A stretch of DNA of 64,000 nt from Puniceicoccales bacterium (lineage in GTDB: Bacteria > Verrucomicrobiota > Verrucomicrobiia > Opitutales > UBA9783), in NCBI GenBank assembly GCA_031258545.1, contig JAIRMU010000009.1, positions 1-64,000 on the forward strand. Direction: 5' to 3'. Shown here in pieces: positions 37,230-46,579 of this stretch (positions are counted from its first letter, which is position 1; every line of letters starts with the position of its first letter). Under the pieces are notes generated by a model. The model was not told where the DNA came from and searched no databases. It saw only the letters and a list, made by a program, of their open reading frames with translations. The position numbers and the translations under genes were made by a program.

Positions 37230-39122
37230 ATGAGATACGTAACCTTGAATTTGTTAATATTCGCAAACCTTTTGTATCCGTGTTTAGGAACTATAAATCC
37301 ATTTAAAGAAAATGATGTTGAACATTTTTATCAAGGGATGGAATCTAAAGTTTCTATCGACCATATTTTTGATGAACAAACATCGGCATGGGAGGTTTCG
37401 GAGTCAAACAGTTTTTCGTCCGGTCTCAACGAAAAACGTACGGATCAAAAGTCTACTAAGACTGCTGCCGCAAACGATGAACGTAAAATCAATTTTCTTT
37501 CCAAATCGGAGCCACTCATTCAACAACTATCGGGGAAACGTGTTGTAAGCCCGTTGGTGGATGAAGAAATGTGTCAGATCTTAGCCTACTGTAATGCTAA
37601 GGCTTACGGTAATACAAAGCGCTTGTCGAAAGATCGGTTTACTTTCGACCAAGAATTGTGGGATACGGATGGAAAAATTTCTGAAGCTAGTAAGTGGTTA
37701 AATGCGAGAGGTATTATTTCAAAAAAACCATTTGTTGGATTGCATGGTGCAGATAAAGTTATGGAATTAGATTATCCAGGTTTTGTGGCCTACCGTGTTC
37801 GTGAAAAATCAGATGGATGTAAACATGTTGAAATATTTGTAACTTGCCGTGGATCGCAAGGAGAAGGTTTTCAAGAATTAGGAGGTTTGGGAGGTGCTAG
37901 TTGGCTTACCAATTTGGATGCTGCTAAAATAGATTTAGATGGGGCATCGTTGAGAATTTCAAATAAATATTTTATTTCAGGTGGCGATCAAAGACTCTCT
38001 CTACATCAAGGATACGCACGAAAATTTATGTCATTTAAGGCAGATCTAAGTGGTCATTTGAATGAATTGTTGAAAAATGAATTGAATCAAGTTTCGTACG
38101 ACGTTTTATCGAAAAATTTTTCAGATAAAGATAAAAACCTAACTGGCAATCAACTCAAAACTCGTATAAATGCTGAGCGCAAATGTTCGTTTCAGGTATA
38201 TTGTACGGGACATAGTCAAGGGGGTGGAGTTGCTCAAATTGTTATAGCATTTTTAACGACCTTTATCGGTGAATACTTGTATGGACCCAATTTTGACAAT
38301 AAAGAATTGAATCTAGTTTATGGTGTTTTTATATCTCCGGCACGTGCTTGGGGAAATGAACGTACGCGTAGCATTTACGAAAATGTTGTTGGAATTAATA
38401 ATATGATAGGATGCAGCACTGTAATGGATATTGTAACATGTTTACCGTTGGGCCACAATATTGAAAAAGACAAAGCCAAGGTTATTATATTTGAAATCGG
38501 AAAACTTATTGTGAATAGAATTGCTAAGGTTTTCGGCAATACTTACATTGATTTGGCAAAATTAATTTTCAATAGTGAACACAGTTATGAAACGCTAACC
38601 CATTGGGCTTTTGAGGATCCTGTAGATATTTTATTAAAATATTGTACGTTAAATGTTAAAGCGATTGATGCTTTTATAAAAGATGTGAAAGCTGGAAAAA
38701 TTGTTGTAGAAGACGAAGCAAAATATGTAAAGTCTTTGTTGGAAGAAAAAAGTAAATTCGAAAATTTTACCAATAATTCTAAAAATGTGAGTCAATTAAA
38801 TGAATTGATTAAAGAAGCTCAAGAAGAATATTTTTACGCTCACCGACAAAATGTCTTGTTTGCCAAGACAAGGATGCATTATCATGCCTTAATGGCCACA
38901 AATAGTTTGATAAAGGCTGTTAAAATGAGTGGCGGGCCTGCAACCTTTATCGCTTCACAGCATTTTGGTGCGTACAACCAAAATTCTTATTTAGACAAAA
39001 ATGGGCAAATTAAAGTAAACCTGGGAGCCTATTTTAGTCCTGATATTCTATCTTTTGATTTGCAACAGTGCGCTGAGCGTGCCGACGCTTATTACGAAAA
39101 GAAAAATCGTATGGTTAAATAA
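37230..39122 (+). CDS. Secreted class 3 lipase-like protein, copy 1
   Basis: 630 residues after choosing ATG 37230, which gives a signal peptide (MRYVTLNLLIFANLLYPCLG) at the N-terminus; the frame is open back to 37125. The middle is an alpha/beta-hydrolase of the lipase class 3 type: a strand ending TCRGSQGEGFQ, WLTNLDAAKI, the nucleophile elbow YCTGHSQGGGVAQ, then a candidate catalytic Asp in TVMDIVTCLPLGH and a candidate His in YETLTHW. The C-terminal part is helical, rich in Lys and Glu, and ends ERADAYYEKKNRM. It probably acts on lipids outside the cell or in the periplasm. It is about 60% identical by eye to the next gene, from tandem duplication. Confidence 0.8.
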   Translation: MRYVTLNLLIFANLLYPCLGTINPFKENDVEHFYQGMESKVSIDHIFDEQTSAWEVSESNSFSSGLNEKRTDQKSTKTAAANDERKINFLSKSEPLIQQLSGKRVVSPLVDEEMCQILAYCNAKAYGNTKRLSKDRFTFDQELWDTDGKISEASKWLNARGIISKKPFVGLHGADKVMELDYPGFVAYRVREKSDGCKHVEIFVTCRGSQGEGFQELGGLGGASWLTNLDAAKIDLDGASLRISNKYFISGGDQRLSLHQGYARKFMSFKADLSGHLNELLKNELNQVSYDVLSKNFSDKDKNLTGNQLKTRINAERKCSFQVYCTGHSQGGGVAQIVIAFLTTFIGEYLYGPNFDNKELNLVYGVFISPARAWGNERTRSIYENVVGINNMIGCSTVMDIVTCLPLGHNIEKDKAKVIIFEIGKLIVNRIAKVFGNTYIDLAKLIFNSEHSYETLTHWAFEDPVDILLKYCTLNVKAIDAFIKDVKAGKIVVEDEAKYVKSLLEEKSKFENFTNNSKNVSQLNELIKEAQEEYFYAHRQNVLFAKTRMHYHALMATNSLIKAVKMSGGPATFIASQHFGAYNQNSYLDKNGQIKVNLGAYFSPDILSFDLQQCAERADAYYEKKNRMVK

Positions 39123-39151
39123 TTAGACAAATCCGTAAGCGCTGATTTCTT

Positions 39152-39171
39152 TAGCCAAGAAAAAAGTAAAG
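39152..39171 (+). repeat. 20-bp leader repeat, copy 2
   Basis: Identical to 37063-37082 (T followed by AGCCAAGAAAAAAGTAAAG). Here it sits 58 bases before the second lipase-like gene and 30 bases after the stop of the first. Surrounding sequences do not align well. Confidence 0.7.
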
Positions 39172-39228
39172 GTTTAAAATTTTTGTGTTGCTTTTTTATA
39201 TCCGTATTCGTATCATACAAACTTAGCT

Positions 39229-41046
39229 ATGCGAATAAAACATGTAATCTTACCTTGGTTAATGGGGGCATATCTTTCGAATATGTGTCTGGGAATTTCG
39301 CATCCATCTAAAGCGAAGGATGTTGAATATTTTGATCATCAGGCAGAACCTAGAGCAGAGGGAATGCGTGTCTTGCGTCCTCACCCTATTGAGATTTCTC
39401 GTTTTCCAGAACGTAATGCTGCTGTCCTTTCTGCGTCGGAGCCACTCATTCAACGACAATTGGGAAGATGTGTTGTAAGCTCGTTGATGGACAAAAGAAT
39501 GTGTCAAATATTGGCTTATTTAAATGCTCAGGCTTACGATAATACAAAGCGACTTTCGCAAGATCGATACGCGTATGCAGATGGAGCAAATAATTCTCCC
39601 GCCAGTCGATGGCTCAAACAAAGGGGGATTATTTCACAAGATCCGTTTGTTGGAGTACACGGCGCGGGTAACAATAGAGAACTAGATTATCCGGGACATT
39701 TAGCCTACCGCATTTATGAAACCCCAGATGGCGGGCAACATGTGGACCTATATATTACATTTCGTGGATCTCAGGGAGAAATTTTTCAACCGTTAGGTGG
39801 GATTGCAGGTCCCAGTTGGTTTACCAATTTTGACGCTGCCAAGATAACTGTTCCCGGAACCGAATTTGGAATTTCCGATAAGTATTTTAAGCCCAATACC
39901 ATAAGACAGATCAGTTTGCATCAAGGTTATGCGCAAAAGTTTGCTTTTCTTCAGGGAAGTTTAGCACAGAGGTTGAATGATTTGTTTCGTAAAGAATTAA
40001 ACCTACCTTCATATAATACACTGGCAGGTGATTTTTTGGACAAAGACAAAAATTTAGCAGGTATTGCCCTCAAATCACATGTGGATCGGGCACGTAAATG
40101 TACAGTCCAAGTATATTGTACGGGACACAGTCAAGGAGGAGGCGTTGCGCAGGTTGCGGTGGCATTTTTGACGACATACATTGGTGAATACCTATACGGA
40201 CCCAATTTTGACAATAAGGAATTTAATCTGGTTTACGGTATTTTTATGTCTCCAGCACGTGCTTGGGGTGATAAACCTACGCGTGCTGTTTACGAAAATG
40301 TTGTTGGGGTAAACAATATGGTGGGATACAGTACCGTCATGGATATTGTAACATGCATGCCATTGGGGCACAACATTGAAGAAGACCCAGCGAAAGCTAT
40401 GGCATTGAGTATTGGCAAACGTATTATAGGTGGAATTGCTACCTTTTTTGGGACTCCCTATGCTGACTTGGTAAAACTAATTTGTAGCAGCGAGCACAGC
40501 TATGAAACGTTGACCCATTGGTGTTTTGAGGATCCTGTACTCGTTTTTACGAAGTACTGTAGGTTAAATATTGCAACCATCGACAGCTTTGTGAGAGACG
40601 TAAAAGCAGGGAAATTGGTGGTGGCTAACGAGGCACAATATGTAAAATCTCTATTGGCCATGAGAAAGAATTTCGAAGATTTTGTTGGCAACGCAAAGAA
40701 TTCAGATCAGTTAAGGATGCGTCTCCAAAAGACGCAAGACGCGTATTTTATCGCCCACAGAAAAAGTTTTATATATTTCCTTAACAAGCCAAATCGTAAC
40801 TATCATGCTTTAAAGGCGATGGCAAATCTAAAGAAGGTCATTACAATATGCTCTGGTCCAGAACATTTTATCGCTTCACAGCATTTTGGTGCGTACGCTC
40901 CCAATCATACTTTAACGCGGAGTGGGCTGATGGAAACGACCCTGGAGCCATTTTTTAATCCCGAGGTATTATCTTTTGATTTGCAACAATGTGCCGAGAA
41001 TGCCGACAGTTATTTTGAAAGAAAAAATCGTATGATTGAACAATGA
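39229..41046 (+). CDS. Secreted class 3 lipase-like protein, copy 2
   Basis: 605 residues with signal peptide (MRIKHVILPWLMGAYLSNMCLG). Same architecture as the preceding gene: FRGSQGE at 178-184, GPSWFTNFDAA, nucleophile Ser301 in CTGHSQGGG (298-305), Asp372 in MDIVTCMPLGH and His430 in YETLTHW as likely triad members, then a charged helical C-terminal domain. GPNFDNKE-NLVYG-F-SPARAWG is almost identical in both copies, and stretches of DNA are identical too, so the duplication is not very old. The N-terminal 60 residues after the signal differ. Two secreted lipases side by side suggest a role with host membranes or lipid food; exact substrate unknown. Confidence 0.82.
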   Translation: MRIKHVILPWLMGAYLSNMCLGISHPSKAKDVEYFDHQAEPRAEGMRVLRPHPIEISRFPERNAAVLSASEPLIQRQLGRCVVSSLMDKRMCQILAYLNAQAYDNTKRLSQDRYAYADGANNSPASRWLKQRGIISQDPFVGVHGAGNNRELDYPGHLAYRIYETPDGGQHVDLYITFRGSQGEIFQPLGGIAGPSWFTNFDAAKITVPGTEFGISDKYFKPNTIRQISLHQGYAQKFAFLQGSLAQRLNDLFRKELNLPSYNTLAGDFLDKDKNLAGIALKSHVDRARKCTVQVYCTGHSQGGGVAQVAVAFLTTYIGEYLYGPNFDNKEFNLVYGIFMSPARAWGDKPTRAVYENVVGVNNMVGYSTVMDIVTCMPLGHNIEEDPAKAMALSIGKRIIGGIATFFGTPYADLVKLICSSEHSYETLTHWCFEDPVLVFTKYCRLNIATIDSFVRDVKAGKLVVANEAQYVKSLLAMRKNFEDFVGNAKNSDQLRMRLQKTQDAYFIAHRKSFIYFLNKPNRNYHALKAMANLKKVITICSGPEHFIASQHFGAYAPNHTLTRSGLMETTLEPFFNPEVLSFDLQQCAENADSYFERKNRMIEQ

Positions 41047-41349
41047 AGTGAACCGTAAAACGAGGCCCATGCAATAAGGCTTCTACCCAAGATTGCACTG
41101 TGCCTAACGGGGAAAGCTAATGCGTAAGTTAATCGCTCGGTACCTTGAAACTCGTGCTGGCGTTTAGGTTCATTCATGATGGATGTGTAAAAGAAACGCG
41201 ATGTTTTTTTTCAATCGTGTCTACCTAAAAGAATTAGGGTAAGGCGTATGTTGGATGGGTCATGTTTTACCTTGGGTGAATCATCTTGGTTTAAAAATTT
41301 TGTTTCGTTTTACCTTGCTTGGATGGACCATTTTTCATATTAAAAAAAC
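41047..41349. other. Intergenic, no gene seen
   Basis: 303 bases after the second lipase-like gene. I see no supported ORF, RNA gene or strong hairpin. The last 100 bases are AT-rich and should contain the promoter of the gene at 41350. Confidence 0.6.
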
Positions 41350-41712
41350 ATGCAAGAAGTGCAAGAACGCTTGTTGACGGTTGTGGATCAAATTAAGGGA
41401 AAATATCCCTTGTATGGGAGGCGCGCTTATTTGTTTATTTACGAAGTCGTAGGATTTACAAGCAAAAAATTGCAATTGGCCGATAAACAACATATTACGG
41501 CTGAAAATTTTCTAAAAGGTTTTCGCGATTTAGCCAAAGAGTCTTTTGGCCCCATGGCGATGGATGTTTTAAAATCGTGGAATGTGCAAAATTGTGAAGA
41601 CATTGGGCGCATCGTAAGTCACTTCGTTGAATTTAACGTGTTGCGTAAGGAATCATCCGATTCCTTCGATGATTTTACCCGGTATCAATTTGATTTCCAT
41701 CAGACATTTTAG
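41350..41712 (+). CDS. Minf_1886 family conserved protein
   Basis: 120 residues. The sequence has the pattern of the Minf_1886 family, a protein of unknown function restricted to Verrucomicrobia and Planctomycetes: YGRRAYLFIYEVVGFTSKKL near the start, HITAENFLKGFRDLAKESFGPMAMDVLKSW in the middle (family: H-T-x-E-L-GxRxxAxxxFGPMAxxVLxxW) and an acidic end DSFDDFTRYQFDF (family: SREDFxxxYDF). It is the best lineage marker in the window. Function unknown. It is followed by the MBL hydrolase after one base, so the two share a transcript. Confidence 0.88.
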   Translation: MQEVQERLLTVVDQIKGKYPLYGRRAYLFIYEVVGFTSKKLQLADKQHITAENFLKGFRDLAKESFGPMAMDVLKSWNVQNCEDIGRIVSHFVEFNVLRKESSDSFDDFTRYQFDFHQTF

Positions 41713-41713
41713 T

Positions 41714-42355
41714 ATGCTAAGTATTCATGCTCATACCTTTGGTCCGTACGCAAATTGCGTGTACGTGATGTATTCAAACGTAAAAAAAGTAGCCGTGGTT
41801 ATAGATGCCGCTTCCGGTAGCTTTGACGGGTTAAAAAAATGCCTGGCAGGCCATGACATTCACTTGTTTTTGACGCATGGACATTGGGATCACATGTGTG
41901 AAGCGGCAAAATTTCAACGGGAATTAAAAGCGGTCGTGTACGCCCACAAAGCGGATCAAGACTGGTTTGCAACCGCGGAACAACGTAAATATGCACCTCC
42001 CGGCATCTCTTTCGAAACAATTTCTCCAAATATCTGGGTAGAGCATGGCCAGGTGATTCAATGCGGGGATTTGTCCATTAAAGTATTGTACACACCGGGA
42101 CATACGCCTGGGCAAATTGCATTGTACATGGAATCTTTGGGCAGCGTATTTGTGGGCGATACTCTATTTTATCGCACCGTAGGCAGGACCGATTTACCGG
42201 GTGGCAATTTTGATCAATTAAAAAATTCTATTCGGCGCATTTTATACATTTTACCTCCCCATACGGCCGTCTATCCTGGCCATGGTGAAAAAACGCGCAT
42301 CGATGCTGAGCAAAAGCATAATCCCATCGTTCCTCTGCGTGAAAATTCTCTCTAG
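41714..42355 (+). CDS. MBL-fold hydrolase, glyoxalase II-like
   Basis: Metallo-beta-lactamase fold hydrolase of 213 residues. The dinuclear zinc motif is THGHWDH (His55, His57, Asp59, His60), followed by TPGHTPGQ, VGDTLFYRTVGRTDLPGG and YPGHGEKT, which are the further ligands. The pattern is that of short glyoxalase II-like or YcbL-type proteins; the substrate could be a thioester or a damaged metabolite. The open frame extends back to 41627, but this overlaps the previous gene; ATG 41714 (MLSIHAHTFG) starts one base after its stop. Confidence 0.92.
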   Translation: MLSIHAHTFGPYANCVYVMYSNVKKVAVVIDAASGSFDGLKKCLAGHDIHLFLTHGHWDHMCEAAKFQRELKAVVYAHKADQDWFATAEQRKYAPPGISFETISPNIWVEHGQVIQCGDLSIKVLYTPGHTPGQIALYMESLGSVFVGDTLFYRTVGRTDLPGGNFDQLKNSIRRILYILPPHTAVYPGHGEKTRIDAEQKHNPIVPLRENSL

Positions 42356-42443
42356 AATGTTTTCCTCCAAAACAGATGCTTATACCAAGCACAAATCGGT
42401 GCAAAGAATTCCAATAGGAACATTCAAGTTTTAAGCCAAATGC

Positions 42444-42462
42444 TTGCTGCCACCTGCAGCAA
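42444..42462. terminator. Short hairpin after MBL hydrolase gene
   Basis: TTGCTGC (42444-42450) pairs with GCAGCAA (42456-42462) around CACCT. It is followed by AATTTG, not a true T-run, so termination is only plausible. It lies 89 bases after the hydrolase stop and 88 before pntA. Confidence 0.45.
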
Positions 42463-42549
42463 AATTTGAAAACAGCCCCGGCGAAAATTTTTGCAAATAA
42501 ACGTTGAGAGTATTTGCCATTTATTGTTTAACGGATACGTCTTAAGCGT

Positions 42550-43665
42550 ATGCAAATTTTTATTCCGAGAGAAATGCCAGAAGAAACTCGGGTGGCGGTA
42601 ACGCCCGATACGGTGGAAAAGTTCAAAAAATTAAGTATTGAGGTTTGCGTCGAAGCGGGTGTGGGCAGAGCAAGTTTTTACTCGGATGAAGCTTACCGTT
42701 TGGCAGGTGCACGCGTGATTCCCAACGAACAATGTTTCCAGCAATTGGAGCATACGGATTGCATTTTGCACGTTTTGCCTTTGGAGGCAACCGATTTACT
42801 GCACGTTAGGGAAAATGCCTGGCATATCAGCTTTTTTGATGCTTTTAACTACGCGTCTTGGCTGGATTTGTTTAGGCAACGTAAGCTCAATGTGGTCAGT
42901 TTGGAACGTATCCCAAGAATTTCTTTGACGCAAAAAATGGATGCATTGAGCTCGCAATCAAGTTTGGCGGGATACGTGGCGGTTCTTCAAGGAGCAAGTC
43001 ATTTGATGCGTACGTTACCCATGATGGTTACACCGGCAGGGACTTTGCAGGCCGTACGTGTTTTTGTCATTGGCGCAGGGGTTGCCGGTTTGCAGGCGAT
43101 TGCAACGGCCAAACGTTTGGGAGCGCGCGTAGAAGCTTTTGACACGCGTCCGGAAGTGGAAGAGCAGGTTCATTCTTTGGGGGCAAAATTTTTAAAAATT
43201 GATCTGGGTAAAACGGAAAGTACCTCCCAAGGATACGCAAAAGCTTTAACGGAAGAACAATTGAATCACCAGCGTCAATGGATGGCACGTACATGTTCTC
43301 ATGCGGATATCGTGATCACAACGGCGAAAGTTTTTGGACGTAGGGCACCCCTTATTTTAACGCAATCCATCGTCGAGCAAATGCATGCCGGCAGCGTGAT
43401 CGTTGACTTGGCGGTCGAAGCCGGAGGCAATACGGAAGGATTAATTCCAGGCAAGAACGTCATGTCCGAAAAGGGTGTCTTTATTTTGGGTGAAGGGTAC
43501 TGGGAGCGCAAGGTGGCAACGGCCGCAAGTCAAATGCTGGCCGCCAATCTTTACGCTTTTGTGGAACATTTTTGGTCGTCGGAAACAAAGGTTTTAAAAG
43601 ATGATATGGAGGACGATATTTTAAAAAGTTGCATGTGTGTAAAAGCGGGGGAAGTACGTTTTTAA
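42550..43665 (+). CDS. pntA: NAD(P) transhydrogenase alpha subunit, soluble part (PntAA)
   Basis: NAD(H)-binding domain I of proton-translocating transhydrogenase, 371 residues. It begins IFIPREMPEETRVAVTPDTVEKF and has QKMDALSSQSSLAGYVAVLQGA, the dinucleotide fold VIGAGVAGLQAIATAKRLGARVEAFDTRPEVEEQ and the transhydrogenase-specific region GYAKALTEEQL, which separates it from alanine dehydrogenase. It lacks the membrane part (PntAB) and domain III (PntB), and neither follows: the next gene, 3 bases later, is rarA. Either the rest is encoded elsewhere or this is a relic. Confidence 0.92.
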   Translation: MQIFIPREMPEETRVAVTPDTVEKFKKLSIEVCVEAGVGRASFYSDEAYRLAGARVIPNEQCFQQLEHTDCILHVLPLEATDLLHVRENAWHISFFDAFNYASWLDLFRQRKLNVVSLERIPRISLTQKMDALSSQSSLAGYVAVLQGASHLMRTLPMMVTPAGTLQAVRVFVIGAGVAGLQAIATAKRLGARVEAFDTRPEVEEQVHSLGAKFLKIDLGKTESTSQGYAKALTEEQLNHQRQWMARTCSHADIVITTAKVFGRRAPLILTQSIVEQMHAGSVIVDLAVEAGGNTEGLIPGKNVMSEKGVFILGEGYWERKVATAASQMLAANLYAFVEHFWSSETKVLKDDMEDDILKSCMCVKAGEVRF

Positions 43666-43668
43666 AGC

Positions 43669-44952
43669 ATGGGAAAACCACAACCCAGTTTATTTGAGTC
43701 AACCGAAAATGTAATGCATAAGCCGTTGGCTGAACGCATGCGACCGGTATGCTTGCAAGATTTGGTTGGGCAGGCACATTTGGTCTCCAAAGAAAGTGCT
43801 TTCCTGCGTTGGATAGAGCAGGGAGGGACCGGTAACGTACTCCTGTACGGTCCCCCCGGTTGTGGTAAAACCTCATTGGCCCAATTGATGGCTCATCAGC
43901 TGCACCGTAACCTGATTGCGGTTAACGCGGTGTTATCCAATCTGGGAGAGCTCAGGGAATGCCTAAGGCAAGCGGAACAAAGTCAAGGGAATTCACTTTT
44001 ATTCATCGATGAAATTCATCGTTTTAATCGTTCCCAACAGGATGCATTGTTACCTTTTTGTGAAACGGGACGTGTGCAACTCATTGGTGCAACCACACGG
44101 CATCCCGCTTTCTACTTAATCCCACCACTTTTAAGTCGCAGTTATTTGTTTGAATTAAAAGCGTTGGAATCACAGGATATTATCAAAGTACTTAAAAATG
44201 CCCTAAAAGATTCAAAGAATGGACTGGGTGCATTAAATATTGAAGCGGAAGAGGAGGCCATCACGTATGTGGCCAATGCGACTCAGGGAGATTTACGTCG
44301 TGCGCTCAATTTGTTGGAATATCTCTGTCTGGGGTTACCCATAGGGTCTTGTTTACAATCCTCGTGGGTCCAAAAGGAATTAAAACAGTGGAAAAATGCT
44401 TATAATGCGCGCGAATCCGATCATTACGATTGCATTTCGGCGTTCATCAAAAGCGTACGCGGTAGCGATCCGGATGCAGCTCTATATTGGTTGGCACGCA
44501 TGTTAAAAGGGGGCGAAGATCCTTTGTACGTGGCGCGTCGTTTAATGATTCTTGCTTCTGAAGATGTGGGATTGGCGGATTCCAGAGGGTTAAATTTGGC
44601 AAGTTCTGCCTATTTAGCCTGCGAAAAAATTGGAATGCCGGAATGCGCCATTCCCTTGTCCCACGTTACGCTTTTTTTGACATTGGCGCCCAAAAGCAAC
44701 AGTGCTTACATGGCTTGGAATGCGGCTTGCGATTTCGTTGCCAACGGGCATTTGCAGGCAGTTCCCGATTATTTGCGTGCCAAGGCGCTAAACACTTCGG
44801 AACCTTACTTGTATTCGCACGATTTTGAAGCGAACGTCTCTGGACAAAAATATTGGAACGAAGACCAACAATTTTATCACCCAAAACCAGTAGGTGCAGA
44901 GCAAAATTTTTTACCTCTGTACACGTACCGACGCCAGCTGAAAGAAAAATAA
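43669..44952 (+). CDS. rarA: Replication-associated recombination protein A (RarA/MgsA)
   Basis: AAA+ ATPase working at stalled replication forks. 427 residues. N-terminal LAERMRPVCLQDLVGQAHLV, Walker A YGPPGCGKTSLA, Walker B LLFIDEIHRFNRSQQDALLP, sensor 1 IGATTRHPAFYLIPPLLSR and the C-terminal MgsA domain with SDHYDCISAFIKSVRGSDPDAALYWLARML and SEDVGLAD. The stop TAA is followed by AAGGAAGGA, which might serve a small downstream frame. Starts 3 bases after pntA, probably by translational coupling. Confidence 0.95.
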   Translation: MGKPQPSLFESTENVMHKPLAERMRPVCLQDLVGQAHLVSKESAFLRWIEQGGTGNVLLYGPPGCGKTSLAQLMAHQLHRNLIAVNAVLSNLGELRECLRQAEQSQGNSLLFIDEIHRFNRSQQDALLPFCETGRVQLIGATTRHPAFYLIPPLLSRSYLFELKALESQDIIKVLKNALKDSKNGLGALNIEAEEEAITYVANATQGDLRRALNLLEYLCLGLPIGSCLQSSWVQKELKQWKNAYNARESDHYDCISAFIKSVRGSDPDAALYWLARMLKGGEDPLYVARRLMILASEDVGLADSRGLNLASSAYLACEKIGMPECAIPLSHVTLFLTLAPKSNSAYMAWNAACDFVANGHLQAVPDYLRAKALNTSEPYLYSHDFEANVSGQKYWNEDQQFYHPKPVGAEQNFLPLYTYRRQLKEK

Positions 44953-45093
44953 GGAAGGACATTTTGTACGCAGTGTACACACTTCAAGAGGGAGTTGTTT
45001 TTAAGATTTTACACGCCGTGATCACATTGGGTTTCGTTGATTTGCATCGAAAAATGATTGCAGATGGCACTTTAAATGTACTTCATATAAGTC

Positions 45094-46569
45094 ATGAAAA
45101 AAACGGGGATTGCGCCCACCCGGGATGAAAATTACGCGGAATGGTACCAGCAGGTAATTCGCTCTGCCGATTTGGCCGAAAATTCTCCCGTACGCGGATG
45201 CATGGTAATTAAGCCTTGGGGATACCGTATTTGGGAAACCTTACAATCAAAATTGGATAACCGTTTTAAGTCGACGGGGCACCAAAACGCTTATTTCCCT
45301 TTGTTTATTCCTTTGAGTTTTTTGGAACGTGAATCGGAACACGTGGCAGGTTTTGCAAAAGAATGTGCGGTTGTAACCCACTCTAAATTAAAATTGAACG
45401 ATCGGCATCGTCTGGAACCTTGTTCTCCACTAGAAGAGCCATTCATCGTAAGACCTACTTCGGAGACAATTATAGGAGAAGCATTTTCCCGATGGATTCA
45501 ATCGTATCGTGATTTACCATTGCTGATTAATCAGTGGGCCAACGTAGTTCGCTGGGAAATGCGTACGAGGCTATTTTTGCGTACCTCCGAATTTCTATGG
45601 CAGGAAGGGCACACGGCCCACGCAACAGCCGAAGAAGCGCGTGAAGAAACGTTAAAAATGCTTGAAATTTACAGGGATGTTGCCGAAAACGAATTGGCCA
45701 TTCCCGTCATCGTAGGTGAAAAAACGGCCAGCGAGCGGTTCCCGGGCGCGGTATCAACTTACACCTTGGAAGCAATGATGCAAGACCGTAGGGCTTTACA
45801 GCTGGGAACATCGCACTTCCTTGGGCAGAATTTTGCAAAGGCGATGCATATTGCTTTTGTGGATGAAGATGGCCAAAAAAAGTATGTTTGGACGACTTCG
45901 TGGGGTGCCACAACGCGTTTGATTGGTGCTCTCATTATGACGCACTCGGATGACGATGGTTTAATACTACCGCCACGCATAGCCCATTTACATGCCATCA
46001 TATTACCTATCATTCACGAAGAAAGTAGCCGTGTTTCGATTGAAACATATTGCTTAAATTTGCAAAAAACTTTGCAGACAAACGCTGCCATTAAAGCACA
46101 GGTGGACACACGCGACCTACGTGGTGGTGAAAAACGTTGGCAGTGGATAAAGAAAGGCGTATGTTGCTTGATTGAGATCGGGGCTAAGGAAGTTGAATCC
46201 AATGGGGTTACGTTTGCCATGAGAGATGCCATTGGGCAAAGGGAGACAATGGCAAAGGATGATTTTGCACAACACTTGACCGATCGTTTGGAATCTTTGC
46301 AACGGCATCTATTCAATAAAGCTTTACGTGCACGCGATGCGGCTACCGTACAGATGACCAACGAGACAGCATTTTATGAATTTTTTGAACGTGTAGGCGG
46401 ATTTGTTTTGGGCTACTGGTCCGAAGATCCTTCCGTTGAGTCCCGCATAAAAAACGAATTAAAAGTTACCGTCCGATGTTTACCATTGCAATATGCTGAA
46501 AAAAGAGGAAATTGTTTGTTCACGGGTAAACCCAATTGCCCTTTGGCCGTATTTGCAAAAGCGTACTAA
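45094..46569 (+). CDS. proS: Prolyl-tRNA synthetase, archaeal/eukaryotic type
   Basis: Charges tRNA-Pro. The class II core is clear: motif 1 region (RGCMVIKPWGYRIWE), motif 2 (RTRLFLRTSEFLWQEGHTAHAT) and motif 3 (TTSWGATTRLIGALIMTHSDD), followed by the anticodon-binding domain and a C-terminal domain ending FAKAY/zinc-like region with spaced cysteines. At 491 residues without the YbaK-like editing insertion of the bacterial form, this is the archaeal/eukaryotic-type enzyme, found in several bacterial groups. Followed 10 bases later by the Nif3-like gene. Confidence 0.96.
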   Translation: MKKTGIAPTRDENYAEWYQQVIRSADLAENSPVRGCMVIKPWGYRIWETLQSKLDNRFKSTGHQNAYFPLFIPLSFLERESEHVAGFAKECAVVTHSKLKLNDRHRLEPCSPLEEPFIVRPTSETIIGEAFSRWIQSYRDLPLLINQWANVVRWEMRTRLFLRTSEFLWQEGHTAHATAEEAREETLKMLEIYRDVAENELAIPVIVGEKTASERFPGAVSTYTLEAMMQDRRALQLGTSHFLGQNFAKAMHIAFVDEDGQKKYVWTTSWGATTRLIGALIMTHSDDDGLILPPRIAHLHAIILPIIHEESSRVSIETYCLNLQKTLQTNAAIKAQVDTRDLRGGEKRWQWIKKGVCCLIEIGAKEVESNGVTFAMRDAIGQRETMAKDDFAQHLTDRLESLQRHLFNKALRARDAATVQMTNETAFYEFFERVGGFVLGYWSEDPSVESRIKNELKVTVRCLPLQYAEKRGNCLFTGKPNCPLAVFAKAY

Positions 46570-46579
46570 GATTTAGGAA

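Noticed and set aside
44964-45128. TTG frame of 54 codons after rarA with AAGGAAGGA upstream
   Set aside because: The ribosome site is good, but the frame overlaps proS by 35 bases, and the protein has no recognisable character.
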